46,708 bases of DNA, taken from Candidatus Contendobacter odensis Run_B_J11. GTDB lineage: Bacteria; Pseudomonadota; Gammaproteobacteria; Competibacterales; Competibacteraceae. Numbering within the stretch: position 1 is the stretch's first letter; every line of letters starts with the position of its first letter. This document shows, piece after piece, positions 17,965-25,475 of the stretch. The notes below the pieces were generated by a model that worked only from the letters and a program-made list of their open reading frames with translations, had not been told where the DNA came from and searched no databases. The translations under genes and the position numbers were made by a program. The DNA lies in assembly GCF_000531125.1 (NCBI RefSeq), contig NZ_CBTK010000250.1:1-46708 (forward strand), read 5' to 3'.

Positions 17965-18151
17965 GATAAGTCACTATTTTAATTGGGTATCGGAAAACAA
18001 GTGTTTGGCGACAGGGATAGCCATCAGGCATTCGTGCAGTTTTGAAGCCCTGAAAAACTTGTGCGGAAAACCCTGTCGGAAAGGCAAATAGTCGGAAACT
18101 GTGCGGGTACAGGTTTTCCGGTTGCTCAGTGGCGGCTGATGACACGACTGC

Positions 18152-18547
18152 TTGTTCTATCCCAAAACGGCGGGCGGCGCACTGATGAACATCATCATCA
18201 TCATCCTGACCGTGGCTATCGGCTCCACCATGGCCGCCGACAAGTTCCTGAACTGGGATACAATTCTGATCGTCGTGCTTGGGTTGCTGGCGTTCCTGTT
18301 TGGCACCGCTTCTGGCGTGGTCACCGCCAAGATCATGAACTTGTTCCTGAAGGTCAAGATCAATCCGTTGATTGGATCCGCCGGGATCGCGTCGGTTCCC
18401 ATTGCTGCCCGGGTTTCCCACATCGTCGCCAATCAGGAAAATCCGCACAACCATCTAATCTTCCACGCCATGGGTCCCAATCTGGCTGGCGTGTTTGGAA
18501 CCGCTATTTCGGGGGGAATCATGCTGGCGCTGCTGGGCGTCAACTGA
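18152..18547 (+). pseudogene. oadB: 3' fragment of a Na+-pumping decarboxylase beta subunit gene
   Basis: About 120 residues aligning with the C-terminal quarter of OadB/GcdB/MmdB, the beta subunit of sodium-pumping decarboxylases. Conserved stretches are KINPLIGSAGIASVPIAARV and HAMGPNLAGVFGTA. A full protein is about 380-430 residues; the N-terminal three quarters, with the catalytic Asp region, are absent. The preceding 187 bases show no continuation in any frame. No alpha or gamma subunit is nearby. An ATG at 18185 could still express a short membrane peptide, but a decayed remnant is more likely. Confidence 0.7.
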
Positions 18548-18573
18548 AGTCTCCATAAGCCGCTGCAAAAAAG

Positions 18574-18608
18574 CACGGCCCCGGTAGATTATCGCTACCG
18601 GGGCCGTG
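18574..18608 (+). terminator. strong hairpin after the oadB fragment
   Basis: A 14-bp perfect stem, CACGGCCCCGGTAG (18574-18587) with CTACCGGGGCCGTG (18595-18608), and a 7-base loop. It is preceded by an A-run and followed by T-containing sequence (TTCATTCCTGTTT). It is probably the original terminator of the oad operon, left with the fragment. Confidence 0.7.
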
Positions 18609-18639
18609 TTCATTCCTGTTTACCTTACCGCAACCGGTA

Positions 18640-19020
18640 TTGGCTATCAATTCTGTCCGATCTGACCTCAAGCGCCTTGCCGTAATGTTGCCACGCCGCC
18701 ATGCCGCCCCCGACCCAAACGCCTCATCCGCCCCAAAATCCGTCATCACCCGTTGCATGGGCAGTGAACTCTCTCGGCACTTCAAGCCCGGCCACCGCGC
18801 TAAACGGCCGCTCCATCCCGCTGCCGTTGCGCCAGAGCGGTTCCCTCACTTCGATCCGACCCAAGGGGCCGTACCAATACCGTTTTTTTTACCGCCCGCT
18901 GGCCACTCCGACTCCGCCGGTGCGAACACCGCCGGCTTTTGCGCGCCGCGTTCGGCCCACACCGTCAGCGCTTCGTTACCCATCTGACGCCACTCTTCAA
19001 TCATCCGCTGCTTTTCAAGC
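18640..19020 (-). pseudogene. ISKra4-like transposase N-terminal remnant
   Basis: Read on the minus strand, pieces of one protein appear in different frames. First is EEWRQMGNEALTVWAERGAQ, then a PFSAVAGLE stretch, then LPMQRVMTDFGADEAFG, then WQHYGKALEV. Their order and wording resemble the N-terminal half of ISKra4-family transposases (short-circuited by frameshifts and stops). No complete frame, no DDE core and no clear terminal repeats are present, so it is a dead relic. Confidence 0.5.
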
Positions 19021-19062
19021 CTAAGCGAAATTTATCATTAGTAATTTTATGGTTTTTGTGAT

Positions 19063-19068
19063 ATAGTT
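19063..19068 (+). promoter_or_regulatory. possible -10 element of the riboswitch leader
   Basis: TATAGT lies just before the structured leader, in an AT-rich stretch (19025-19070). No good -35 hexamer was found at the right distance. Confidence 0.3.
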
Positions 19069-19077
19069 CGCCTGAAG

Positions 19078-19168
19078 ATAAAAGCCGAACCTGCTGTAAG
19101 GCAGAGACGGAAAGTCGCGGATCCTGGAACGATTTCAGGAAAGCCGGACTGCCGGAAGTGATCCACGT
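19078..19168 (+). ncRNA. candidate riboswitch aptamer, GEMM (cyclic dinucleotide)-like
   Basis: The leader contains AACC, then a hairpin CTGCT-GTAA-GGCAG (19092-19105) capped by a GNRA tetraloop, then GAGACGGAAAGTCGCGG. A second stem follows, GGATC (19120-19124) with GATCC (19161-19165), enclosing CCTG/CAGG and CCGG-ACTG-CCGG hairpins. This order and the GACG-AAAG block resemble GEMM-I RNAs, which bind c-di-GMP or cGAMP: AAACC, GNRA hairpin, GGGACGCAAAGCC, then a receptor stem. Several normally conserved bases differ (GGC to GCC, GCAAAGCC to GGAAAGTC), so the ligand, or even the class, may differ. Confidence 0.55.
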
Positions 19169-19198
19169 CAGGGTCACAAGGGTAGTCTGGCTTTTTTA
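19143..19198 (+). terminator. riboswitch expression platform (terminator)
   Basis: AGCCGGACTGCC (19143-19154) pairs with GGTAGTCTGGCT (19182-19193) over 12 bp with two G-U wobbles. Inside it GTGATCC pairs with GGGTCAC over 7 bp, and TTTTTT follows. The 5' arms are the same bases that build the second half of the upstream aptamer (CCGG-ACTG-CCGG and GATCC). The two folds therefore exclude each other, as in an on-switch where ligand prevents termination. Confidence 0.65.
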
Positions 19199-19366
19199 TT
19201 GGCGCTAGCGCGCTCTACCATCGCTGGGGGTTTGTGCCTGCCAGCGACCCAAGAGGAGATCGCTTTGGGCCGGCAGGAAAGCCGCCTGTTTGAAAATACC
19301 GGATTCAGACCCACCCGAATCCAACCAGATCGGAGTCGGTCAGGATCAAATGTGTCGAGGTGTGCC

Positions 19367-19642
19367 ATGTTGACTTATGAAGATTGCGTAGGATTAACGG
19401 GTTTGGAAGAAGAGGAAATCGAAGCCATTGCTCAGCACGAGCATCTCCCGGAAATTGTTGCCGCCGAAATGGGCTGCTGTCTGGTGGGAAAACTTGGCGG
19501 CGAATTACAAATAATGCAGATCATCCGCGACGATATCGAAGCAGCCAATGATCATCACCACCCGGAGGAGGCGTTGCACTGGAAGCAGGTGCTGACGCAC
19601 TTTAGCCAAATCCATCACTTGCCGGAATGCGAAGCGGCTTAG
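19367..19642 (+). CDS. small conserved hypothetical protein under the leader RNA
   Basis: 91 residues (MLTYEDCVGLTGLEEEEIEA and so on), strongly acidic, helical, with a His-rich loop (NDHHHPEE) and HHLPEC near the end. Soluble, no signal peptide. I recall similar unnamed short proteins in other proteobacteria, but know no function. The start at 19367 is set by GAGGTG six to nine bases upstream; the frame remains open upstream through the terminator region, which is not expected to be translated. It is the only gene directly after the candidate riboswitch, and modC converges on it. Confidence 0.7.
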   Translation: MLTYEDCVGLTGLEEEEIEAIAQHEHLPEIVAAEMGCCLVGKLGGELQIMQIIRDDIEAANDHHHPEEALHWKQVLTHFSQIHHLPECEAA

Positions 19643-19675
19643 AGTCTGGGGTATCCGCTGCCGGCGATCTATCTC

Positions 19676-20752
19676 TCAGGCCGCGCCCAGATAGTGCCAG
19701 GCGCGGGCCTTGAACAGGCAATAGACTGTGTCGCCTTCCGCCAGGCGCAAGTCGTGAACCGCTTTGACGGTGATTTCTGCCAGGATCGGCACGCCAATAT
19801 CCACTTCTGCCACGATGCGGTCCGCAACGCGCCGTAGATCAAGAATGCGGCCCGGCACCTGATTTTGAATGGTAATTTCAGTCACAGGCTGACGCGCCAA
19901 AGCAACATCGGTGGCGCGCAGCGCGATCCAGGTCGGCGTACCCAGCGGCAGGGCGGACAGTGGCAGATGCAATTCATGATAATCGTAATGCACCGTGGTG
20001 CAGCCGATGTCCGGTTCGTGCCGACTGACCGTCACCTGCAACACATTTTCCAGCCCCAGCGAGCGCGCCAGTCCAAGAATATGGTCTTGGCGGATCACCT
20101 CCAAGAACGGTCCCTGACCCAGAATGCGGCCCTGTTCCATCACCGCCAGATGCGGAGTCAGATACAGGATTTCATTAATCGCGTGGCTGACATAAAGCAT
20201 CGGCAGGCGCAATTCATCGCGCACCCGGCGCAGGAACGGCAGAATCTGTTGCTTGCGGCCCTCGTCCAGCGCGGCCAGCGGTTCATCCAGCAACAGCAGG
20301 CGAGGTGATGCGAGCAGAGTACGACCCAGCGCTACACGCTGCCGTTCGCCGCCGGACAGGTGGCGCGGGCGGCGCTGCAACAGGTGGCTGATGTCCAGCA
20401 GGTCGAGAATTTGCGCCAAGGTGAAACGCCGTTGCTTCGGCGACAGCCGCTTGAAACCGTAGAGCAGGTTGTGTTCGACCGACAGATGCGGGAACAACTG
20501 GCTGTCCTGAAACACCAGCCCGACTCGGCGGTGATGGGGCGGCAGATGGATGCCACGTTGAGCATCGAACAGGACTTCCCCGTTGAGGGTGATGTGCCCG
20601 GTTTGTGGGCGCGCTAAACCGGCGATGGCTCGAAGCAGAGTGCTTTTACCGCAACCGGAGGGACCAAACAGCCCAGTGACCGGTTGATCGAGTGTCAGCG
20701 GGCCTTGCAGGGTGAACGGGCCTTGTCGTAATTCGAGATTCAGATCGAGCAT
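19676..20752 (-). CDS. modC: ModC, molybdate ABC transporter ATPase
   Basis: 358 residues. The ABC domain has Walker A GPSGCGKST, signature LSGGERQRVALGR, Walker B LLLLDEPLAALDE and an H-loop His (VSHAINEI). The C-terminal MOP/TOBE domain (PGRILDLRRVADRIVAEVDI...) binds oxyanion. It energises molybdate uptake by ModB. The ATG at 20752 (MLDLNLELRQ) fits the family; a TTG 15 bases upstream overlaps the Uma2 stop. It is the last gene of the mod operon, separated from modB by a Uma2-type gene. Confidence 0.94.
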   Translation of the reverse strand: MLDLNLELRQGPFTLQGPLTLDQPVTGLFGPSGCGKSTLLRAIAGLARPQTGHITLNGEVLFDAQRGIHLPPHHRRVGLVFQDSQLFPHLSVEHNLLYGFKRLSPKQRRFTLAQILDLLDISHLLQRRPRHLSGGERQRVALGRTLLASPRLLLLDEPLAALDEGRKQQILPFLRRVRDELRLPMLYVSHAINEILYLTPHLAVMEQGRILGQGPFLEVIRQDHILGLARSLGLENVLQVTVSRHEPDIGCTTVHYDYHELHLPLSALPLGTPTWIALRATDVALARQPVTEITIQNQVPGRILDLRRVADRIVAEVDIGVPILAEITVKAVHDLRLAEGDTVYCLFKARAWHYLGAA

Positions 20753-20763
20753 GGCACTGAGGG

Positions 20764-21309
20764 TCAATCAATATCCGCGTACAACTCATCCATCGGCAAT
20801 AGAAATTTTACCGAACGCAACTCTACGGTGCCGTGGGTGTAAATAGAAATCTGCCAGTCATCCATACGCCGATAAATCTCGATATGTTTCGCTTCCTGAG
20901 AGACCAGCACGTATTCTTCGAGGCTTTCAATTTGCTGATAGGCTAAGCGCTTTTTATGCCGATCCTTGTACGACGTGGAGTTGGACAGGACTTCGATAAT
21001 CAGCTTGGGTTCTTTGCAAAGCAAATCCTGATTTTCCTGCTGGGCGCAGGTGACGACGACATCAGGATAAAAGATGTCTTCAGCGGCTTGTACCTTCAGA
21101 TCGGAAGTGAAGGCGCGGCAAGGCGTACCTTGAAGATGATTAAACAATCGCGCCCCGATAGCCATAATGAGACTGGCATGGGCGACAGTTCCGCCGGTCA
21201 TCGCAATCATCTCACCGTCGATCAATTCATGTTTGGTTCCCTGCTCATTTTCCCAATCGAGAAAATCAGAGACGGTTAAATAGCTTGGCTTCAGCACCGC
21301 GTTCATCAT
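20764..21309 (-). CDS. Uma2-family PD-(D/E)XK nuclease-like protein
   Basis: 181 residues of the Uma2 (DUF820) restriction-endonuclease-like family. Conserved features are TKHELIDGE, YPDVVV, PKLIIEVLS and the basic KDRHKKRLAYQQ helix, consistent with an intact Asp/Glu/Lys catalytic set. These proteins are abundant in cyanobacteria and some proteobacteria, often of unknown role. Here it is inserted between modB and modC in the same orientation, with AGGAG before its ATG, and it ends at the start of modC. It does not belong to molybdate transport and is probably a hitch-hiker. Confidence 0.85.
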   Translation of the reverse strand: MMNAVLKPSYLTVSDFLDWENEQGTKHELIDGEMIAMTGGTVAHASLIMAIGARLFNHLQGTPCRAFTSDLKVQAAEDIFYPDVVVTCAQQENQDLLCKEPKLIIEVLSNSTSYKDRHKKRLAYQQIESLEEYVLVSQEAKHIEIYRRMDDWQISIYTHGTVELRSVKFLLPMDELYADID

Positions 21310-21319
21310 TTCGTTTCTC

Positions 21320-22021
21320 CTATTTCCCTAATAGTCGCTCCACTCGCCGCGATCCCAACTCGCTCAGCCATAATGCCGCCAGCGCCAGCAGAATGGAAAT
21401 GATTACCAGCCGTAATGCCGGTCCATCTGCGCCGGGGATTTGGGTGTAGGTGTAGATGGCCAGTGGCAGAGTTCGGGTTTCTCCGGCCACGTTACCGACA
21501 AAGGTTACGGTCGCGCCGAACTCGCCCAGGCTGCGGGCGAAGGCCAGCACCAGCCCGGTCAGAATGCCGGGCGCGGCCAGCGGCAGGGTGATGGTCAGCC
21601 AAACCCGCAGCGGCCCCGCACCCAAAGTGCGCGCCGCATCTTCCAGCCGGGGTTCCACCAGACTGACCGCCAAGCGCACCGCCCGCACCATCAATGGCAA
21701 CGCCATTACCGCCGAAGCAACGACTGCGCCCTGCCAAGTGAACACCAGCGTGATCCCCCACATGTCGTACAGCCAGTGTCCGAGCGGCCCCTGTTTGCCC
21801 AGCAGCAGCAGCAGCAAATAGCCCGGCACCACCGGCGGCAATACCAGCGGTAAATGGATCAGGCCGTCCACGATGGCTTTACCGGTGAACTGCACCCGCG
21901 CCAGCAGCCAGCCGAGCAGGATGCCCGGCCCGGCCACCAGCGCGGTACACCACAACCCCACCTTGAGCGATAGCCCCAGCGCCGACAGTTCTTCCGGGGT
22001 CAATTGCAGCGACGACCACAT
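21320..22021 (-). CDS. modB: ModB, molybdate ABC transporter permease
   Basis: 233 residues with about five transmembrane helices. It carries the ABC-permease EAA loop (EPRLEDAARTLGAGPLRVW) and the FARSLGEFGATVTFVGN signature typical of ModB/CysT-type permeases. It forms the inner-membrane channel for molybdate together with ModC. It starts 6 bases after the modA stop, so the two are co-translated. Confidence 0.94.
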   Translation of the reverse strand: MWSSLQLTPEELSALGLSLKVGLWCTALVAGPGILLGWLLARVQFTGKAIVDGLIHLPLVLPPVVPGYLLLLLLGKQGPLGHWLYDMWGITLVFTWQGAVVASAVMALPLMVRAVRLAVSLVEPRLEDAARTLGAGPLRVWLTITLPLAAPGILTGLVLAFARSLGEFGATVTFVGNVAGETRTLPLAIYTYTQIPGADGPALRLVIISILLALAALWLSELGSRRVERLLGK

Positions 22022-22027
22022 GGCAAC

Positions 22028-22771
22028 TTATTTAATCACGGTAAAGCCGTAGCGGCTAAAAATTGCGGCGGCTTGTGAAGAGGCCAGAAACTCCAGAAAT
22101 CCTTTTGCCGCTGGCTTTGCACCCTGCACCAGCGCCGCCGGATACAACACCGGCGAATGGCTATCCGATGGGAATGTAGCCAGCACTTCCACTTTATCCG
22201 ATACCTTGGCGTCGGTGGCATAGACGATACCGACCGCGCACTCGCCCCGCTCCACAAAAGCCAGCGCCGAACGTACATCCGGCGCTGCCGCCAATCGAGG
22301 TTCCAATGCCGCCCACCAGCCCAAAGCGGTCAGTGCTTGTTGGCTGTACTGGCCAATGGGCACCGATTGGACACAGGAACACCAGCGACCCTCAAACGCG
22401 CCAGGCAGATCGAAGCTCTTTTCCAGCTTGACCGGAAACGCTTTGCCTTTGGGCGCGATTAATACCAATTGATTACCCATCAGATTGCGGCGGCTGGTTT
22501 TGACAATCTTGTCCTTGCCATCGAGATAGTCCATCCATTTCAAATCGGCGGAAATAAATACATCCGCTGGCGCACCCTGTTCGATTTGTTTCGCCAGCGC
22601 CGACGCAGCAGCAAAGGACGTTTTGACCTCAACGCCTTTTTCCTTTTGGTACAACGCAGCGATGTCCTGAATTGCATTGGTCGTGCTGGCAGCGGCGAAT
22701 ACGGTAATTTGATCTGCCGCCCAAACCGGCACAACAAGAAGCAGGCCAATCAGAGTGAAAATGCGGCGCAT
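22028..22771 (-). CDS. modA: ModA, periplasmic molybdate-binding protein
   Basis: 247 residues. The signal peptide is MRRIFTLIGLLLVVPVWAAD; the mature part starts DQITVFAAASTTNAIQD. Molybdate-ligand regions are present: the Ser of AAAST, the Ser of FAAASAL, the VPIGQY loop and the Tyr of VGIVYATDA. Unusually, the segment before VPIGQY reads GRWCSCVQS where homologues have a GDP-containing loop one residue longer, perhaps from two compensating indels. It delivers molybdate to ModBC for FeMo-cofactor and other Mo enzymes. It is 23 bases after modE. Confidence 0.93.
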   Translation of the reverse strand: MRRIFTLIGLLLVVPVWAADQITVFAAASTTNAIQDIAALYQKEKGVEVKTSFAAASALAKQIEQGAPADVFISADLKWMDYLDGKDKIVKTSRRNLMGNQLVLIAPKGKAFPVKLEKSFDLPGAFEGRWCSCVQSVPIGQYSQQALTALGWWAALEPRLAAAPDVRSALAFVERGECAVGIVYATDAKVSDKVEVLATFPSDSHSPVLYPAALVQGAKPAAKGFLEFLASSQAAAIFSRYGFTVIK

Positions 22772-22794
22772 AGCGATGATTCTTCCGTTAAAAA

Positions 22795-23613
22795 TTACAG
22801 TCCTACGCCCAAAATGACGCTGGACGATTTGATTACGGCGACCGCCTGATTGCCTTCCTTGAGCGCTAACCCGTCAATGCTGTCATTGGTGATAATGGCG
22901 GTCACCGTTTTGCCGCCCGCCAATTGAATAGATACTTCACCATTGACCGCTCCTTTCTTGCAACTTGACACCGTGCCGCGCAGTTGATTGCGGGCACTGA
23001 GTTTCATTTTCTCGACACTCGCCATAATGATCACTGACGAGGCTTTCACCAGTGCATAAACCTCGCTACCTTCCTTAATTGCCAGATTTTCAACGCTGTT
23101 GTTGGTAATCAACGCCGTAATCTGGTCGCCGCCACCAATATCCACACTCACTTCAACATTGATCGGGCCGCTTTTCAGCGCAGTGACCCGCCCCAGAAAT
23201 TGATTTCTTGCACTGGTCTGCATCATTAATCTCCGCATGAAGTTAATTAACTCGTCCACATCGTGGACCTTTTCGCCCAACCGGGCCAGGAACCGCCGAT
23301 ATTCACTCTCGACGGTATCAAACAACTCAATTTGCCGCAGTCCATAGTCAGTGATGCGGCTGCCGCCGCCGTATTTGCCGCCGGTGGCACTCATCACCAG
23401 CGGTTGATCGGCCATGTTGTTCATCGCGCTCACTGCATCCCAAGCCGCTTTGTAACTCAAATTAACCGCTTTTGCGGCATGAGTGATGGAACCGGTTGCG
23501 GCAATTTGGCGTAATAACTCCACCCGCTTTTGGCCTAAAAACCGCTGTTCGGACTTATCCAGCCAAATCGATCCAGTGAGCTTGGTTTGCTGTTGTTGAC
23601 CCGCCAGCATCAT
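22795..23613 (-). CDS. modE: ModE, molybdate-responsive regulator
   Basis: 272 residues from the chosen start (MMLAGQQQ, with GAGGG upstream). The N-terminal LysR-like winged helix (ATGSITHAAKAVNLSYKAAWDAV) is followed by two tandem MOP/TOBE domains (SARNQFLGRV... and SARNQLRGTV...) that bind molybdate. It represses mod operons when Mo is plentiful and can affect nif expression in diazotrophs. It heads the mod operon and has a ModE box 23 bases before its own start, which implies autoregulation. Confidence 0.93.
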   Translation of the reverse strand: MMLAGQQQQTKLTGSIWLDKSEQRFLGQKRVELLRQIAATGSITHAAKAVNLSYKAAWDAVSAMNNMADQPLVMSATGGKYGGGSRITDYGLRQIELFDTVESEYRRFLARLGEKVHDVDELINFMRRLMMQTSARNQFLGRVTALKSGPINVEVSVDIGGGDQITALITNNSVENLAIKEGSEVYALVKASSVIIMASVEKMKLSARNQLRGTVSSCKKGAVNGEVSIQLAGGKTVTAIITNDSIDGLALKEGNQAVAVIKSSSVILGVGL

Positions 23614-23635
23614 CGTATAAACCCTCAACCTGAAA

Positions 23636-23661
23636 TCGTTATAAAATAAGATATATAACGA
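23636..23661. promoter_or_regulatory. ModE operator upstream of modEABC
   Basis: TCGTTATA and TATAACGA form an imperfect palindrome, with TATATAACG on the right arm. This matches the known ModE box pattern CGTTATATA-spacer-TATATAACG. It is placed just before the modE start codon, where bound ModE-molybdate would block transcription of the whole modE-A-B-uma2-modC unit. Confidence 0.75.
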
Positions 23662-23716
23662 AATGTGCAATCCTATGATGATCGCTGCTCAACAGCAAGC
23701 GATGGAGTAATCCAGC

Positions 23717-24526
23717 TTAATTCAGCAGAGCCTTGGGCAAGGTGGGCCGGTGATGTCCTAACAGCTTGATCGCCGACGCCAGCAGGATAATACCGAGCAG
23801 AACATGAAGCATCGAACTGGGTGCGAAGCCCAACAACAGGCTTCCAATCCATGCGCCGACAATTGAACCCAACGCCATAGCAATAACAAACGTGCTTTGC
23901 GCCGCTATGATGCGAGCGCGTCCTTTCAGAATATATCGGGTCAAACCAATAATAATGGTGGGAATACTGATCGCCAAACTTAGGCTGCCGGCCAGTTTAA
24001 TATCCAGTGCGAATAATAAAATCAGGGTGGGAATAATCAATTCACCACCGGCTACACCCAGCATTCCGCTAAACACACCAATGACCACACCTGCCGCCAC
24101 ACCGAGCGGGATTTGCAACCACGCTGGAATAACCAGGCTGAACTGCTGAGAAACAATTTCGTGCCCTATCAATACTCCACTTAGGCCGATCAATAAGATC
24201 GCGACTGCACGGGTGAGTGTCCATTCATCAATCCGAGTAGCGAAATGGACTCCTATCCAGGAGCCTGCCAGAGATCCCGCTAAGATGTTAAGCACGATGT
24301 GCATTTGGGCCGCGATAGGTTCCAGTCCAGCTAGTCCAACCCGGAAAGCCAATGCGAAGATCACCGTCACCAAACTCATCATCAAATTAAGAATAATCGC
24401 ATCTAGGGTTGGAAACTTAAATACGCTTACCAGCACCGGCAAACGAAATTCTGCACCGCCCAAGCCGATCAGTCCGCCCAACACACCAATGACGCCGCCC
24501 CAGATAAAAGCTACGAATTTTTGCAA
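23717..24526 (-). CDS. TauE/SafE-family membrane permease
   Basis: 269 residues with about eight hydrophobic segments and two repeated glycine-rich motifs (GVIGVLGGLIGLGGAEF near the N-terminus and GVFSGMLGVAGGELIIP in the middle). This is the internal duplication of the TauE/SafE (DUF81) sulfite/sulfoacetate exporter family. The substrate cannot be told; a sulfur or oxyanion role near molybdate and Fe-S genes is plausible but inferred. It lies between the nif ferredoxin and modE on the same strand. Confidence 0.85.
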   Translation of the reverse strand: MQKFVAFIWGGVIGVLGGLIGLGGAEFRLPVLVSVFKFPTLDAIILNLMMSLVTVIFALAFRVGLAGLEPIAAQMHIVLNILAGSLAGSWIGVHFATRIDEWTLTRAVAILLIGLSGVLIGHEIVSQQFSLVIPAWLQIPLGVAAGVVIGVFSGMLGVAGGELIIPTLILLFALDIKLAGSLSLAISIPTIIIGLTRYILKGRARIIAAQSTFVIAMALGSIVGAWIGSLLLGFAPSSMLHVLLGIILLASAIKLLGHHRPTLPKALLN

Positions 24527-24613
24527 AAAACCTCCGATAAGACTCCGGCGCTGGATTTCCCATCTCTGAAAATCAGGGAAATTGATGAGAAATAGCGCCG
24601 GATTCTGAACAAC

Positions 24614-24928
24614 TCAAGCCGCTAAAGCCATAGGCGAGTGAGTGAAACACGCCTTGGGACAGACCCGAGAACACGCTTCACAGCCGATGCAATCCATGGC
24701 ATTCGAGAGCGTCATAAAAGAATTGTCACTATCGTCATCATCATCATCGTCATCATCAAAATCCACATCGTCCACCGCCCGCTGCACGATAGTCAGCACA
24801 TCACGCGGACACACCTTAAAACAGCGTCCACAACCGATGCACTTTCCTTCATCCAGTGCGGTCACGAACTGGGCCACCCACGGTGTACCGCCACGGGTCA
24901 GGCCAGTGATGACTTGTTCTGCGCCCAT
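24614..24928 (-). CDS. fdxB: nif-associated 2[4Fe-4S] ferredoxin (ferredoxin III type)
   Basis: 104 residues. Cluster motifs are CIGCGRCFKVCP (about residue 30) and CIGCEACSRVCP (about residue 80), with TRGGTPWVAQF before the first, as in FdxB ferredoxins beside nifX. The linker between the clusters holds nine consecutive Asp in DFDDDDDDDDDSDN, encoded by a GAT/GAC triplet repeat (about 24733-24765). It probably donates electrons in FeMo-cofactor synthesis or to nitrogenase. It follows nifX on the same strand after about 100 bases that include a perfect 16-bp palindrome (24953-24968). Confidence 0.9.
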   Translation of the reverse strand: MGAEQVITGLTRGGTPWVAQFVTALDEGKCIGCGRCFKVCPRDVLTIVQRAVDDVDFDDDDDDDDDSDNSFMTLSNAMDCIGCEACSRVCPKACFTHSPMALAA

Positions 24929-25030
24929 AATACTTTCTACCTCTCGCTAGACGCGCCATGCATGGCGCCTATCACACCCCGGTGCGGACACATGCCTCAA
25001 CCGGGAACCATAAAGAACCGTTGTCTGTGC

Positions 25031-25465
25031 CTATTCCTGCCAGCCTTCCGCTGCCATCACATCAAAGCGGCTGGAATCCGCCGACTGCCGGCGGCGCAGC
25101 GCCTGATTCAACCACGGCTTCGATCCAGCGTTGAGCGCGGCTTGCAATTCATGCAGCAGCGGCTCAATCAGCGTGCCTTCCGCTACCTTGAACGGTTGCA
25201 CATCCGCCGTCAGCAATTGCCGAATGGCGGATCCACCGACCGCTTGGCAGTACACCGCGACGCAACCGTGTAGCAGCGCCATCTTGGCTTGCAGCTTGTC
25301 CTCGTGTCCGTCAGCTTCCAGTTCGCCGAACTGAGCAAATTCCACCAGCGTCGCCTGTTGTGGCGTAATTGAGTAGATCGCCAAGGCGCTGGCCGTACCG
25401 AAGTGCTGATCCACCCGCTTGCGGTCGCTGGTGGCGAACGCCACCCGGATGTTTGCTGTCGTCAT
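25031..25465 (-). CDS. nifX: NifX, FeMo-cofactor precursor carrier
   Basis: 144 residues starting MTTANIRVAFATSDRKRVDQ, with HFGTASALAIYSI and a C-terminal GTLIEPLLHELQAAL. This is the NifX/NifB-C-terminal (dinitrogenase FeMo-cofactor) fold that binds NifB-co or VK-cluster between NifB and NifEN. The start at 25465 is chosen because homology begins there, although the frame extends upstream. It lies 10 bases after the nifN stop, in the classical nifE-N-X order. Confidence 0.92.
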   Translation of the reverse strand: MTTANIRVAFATSDRKRVDQHFGTASALAIYSITPQQATLVEFAQFGELEADGHEDKLQAKMALLHGCVAVYCQAVGGSAIRQLLTADVQPFKVAEGTLIEPLLHELQAALNAGSKPWLNQALRRRQSADSSRFDVMAAEGWQE

Positions 25466-25475
25466 GGCCTGCACC

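Noticed and set aside
24642-24950. Frame with a long Ser run on the + strand
   Set aside because: The Ser run is the complement of the poly-Asp triplet repeat in the ferredoxin gene.
24953-24968. Perfect palindrome GCGCCATG-CATGGCGC between nifX and the ferredoxin gene as terminator
   Set aside because: No loop and no T-run; too short to support a function.
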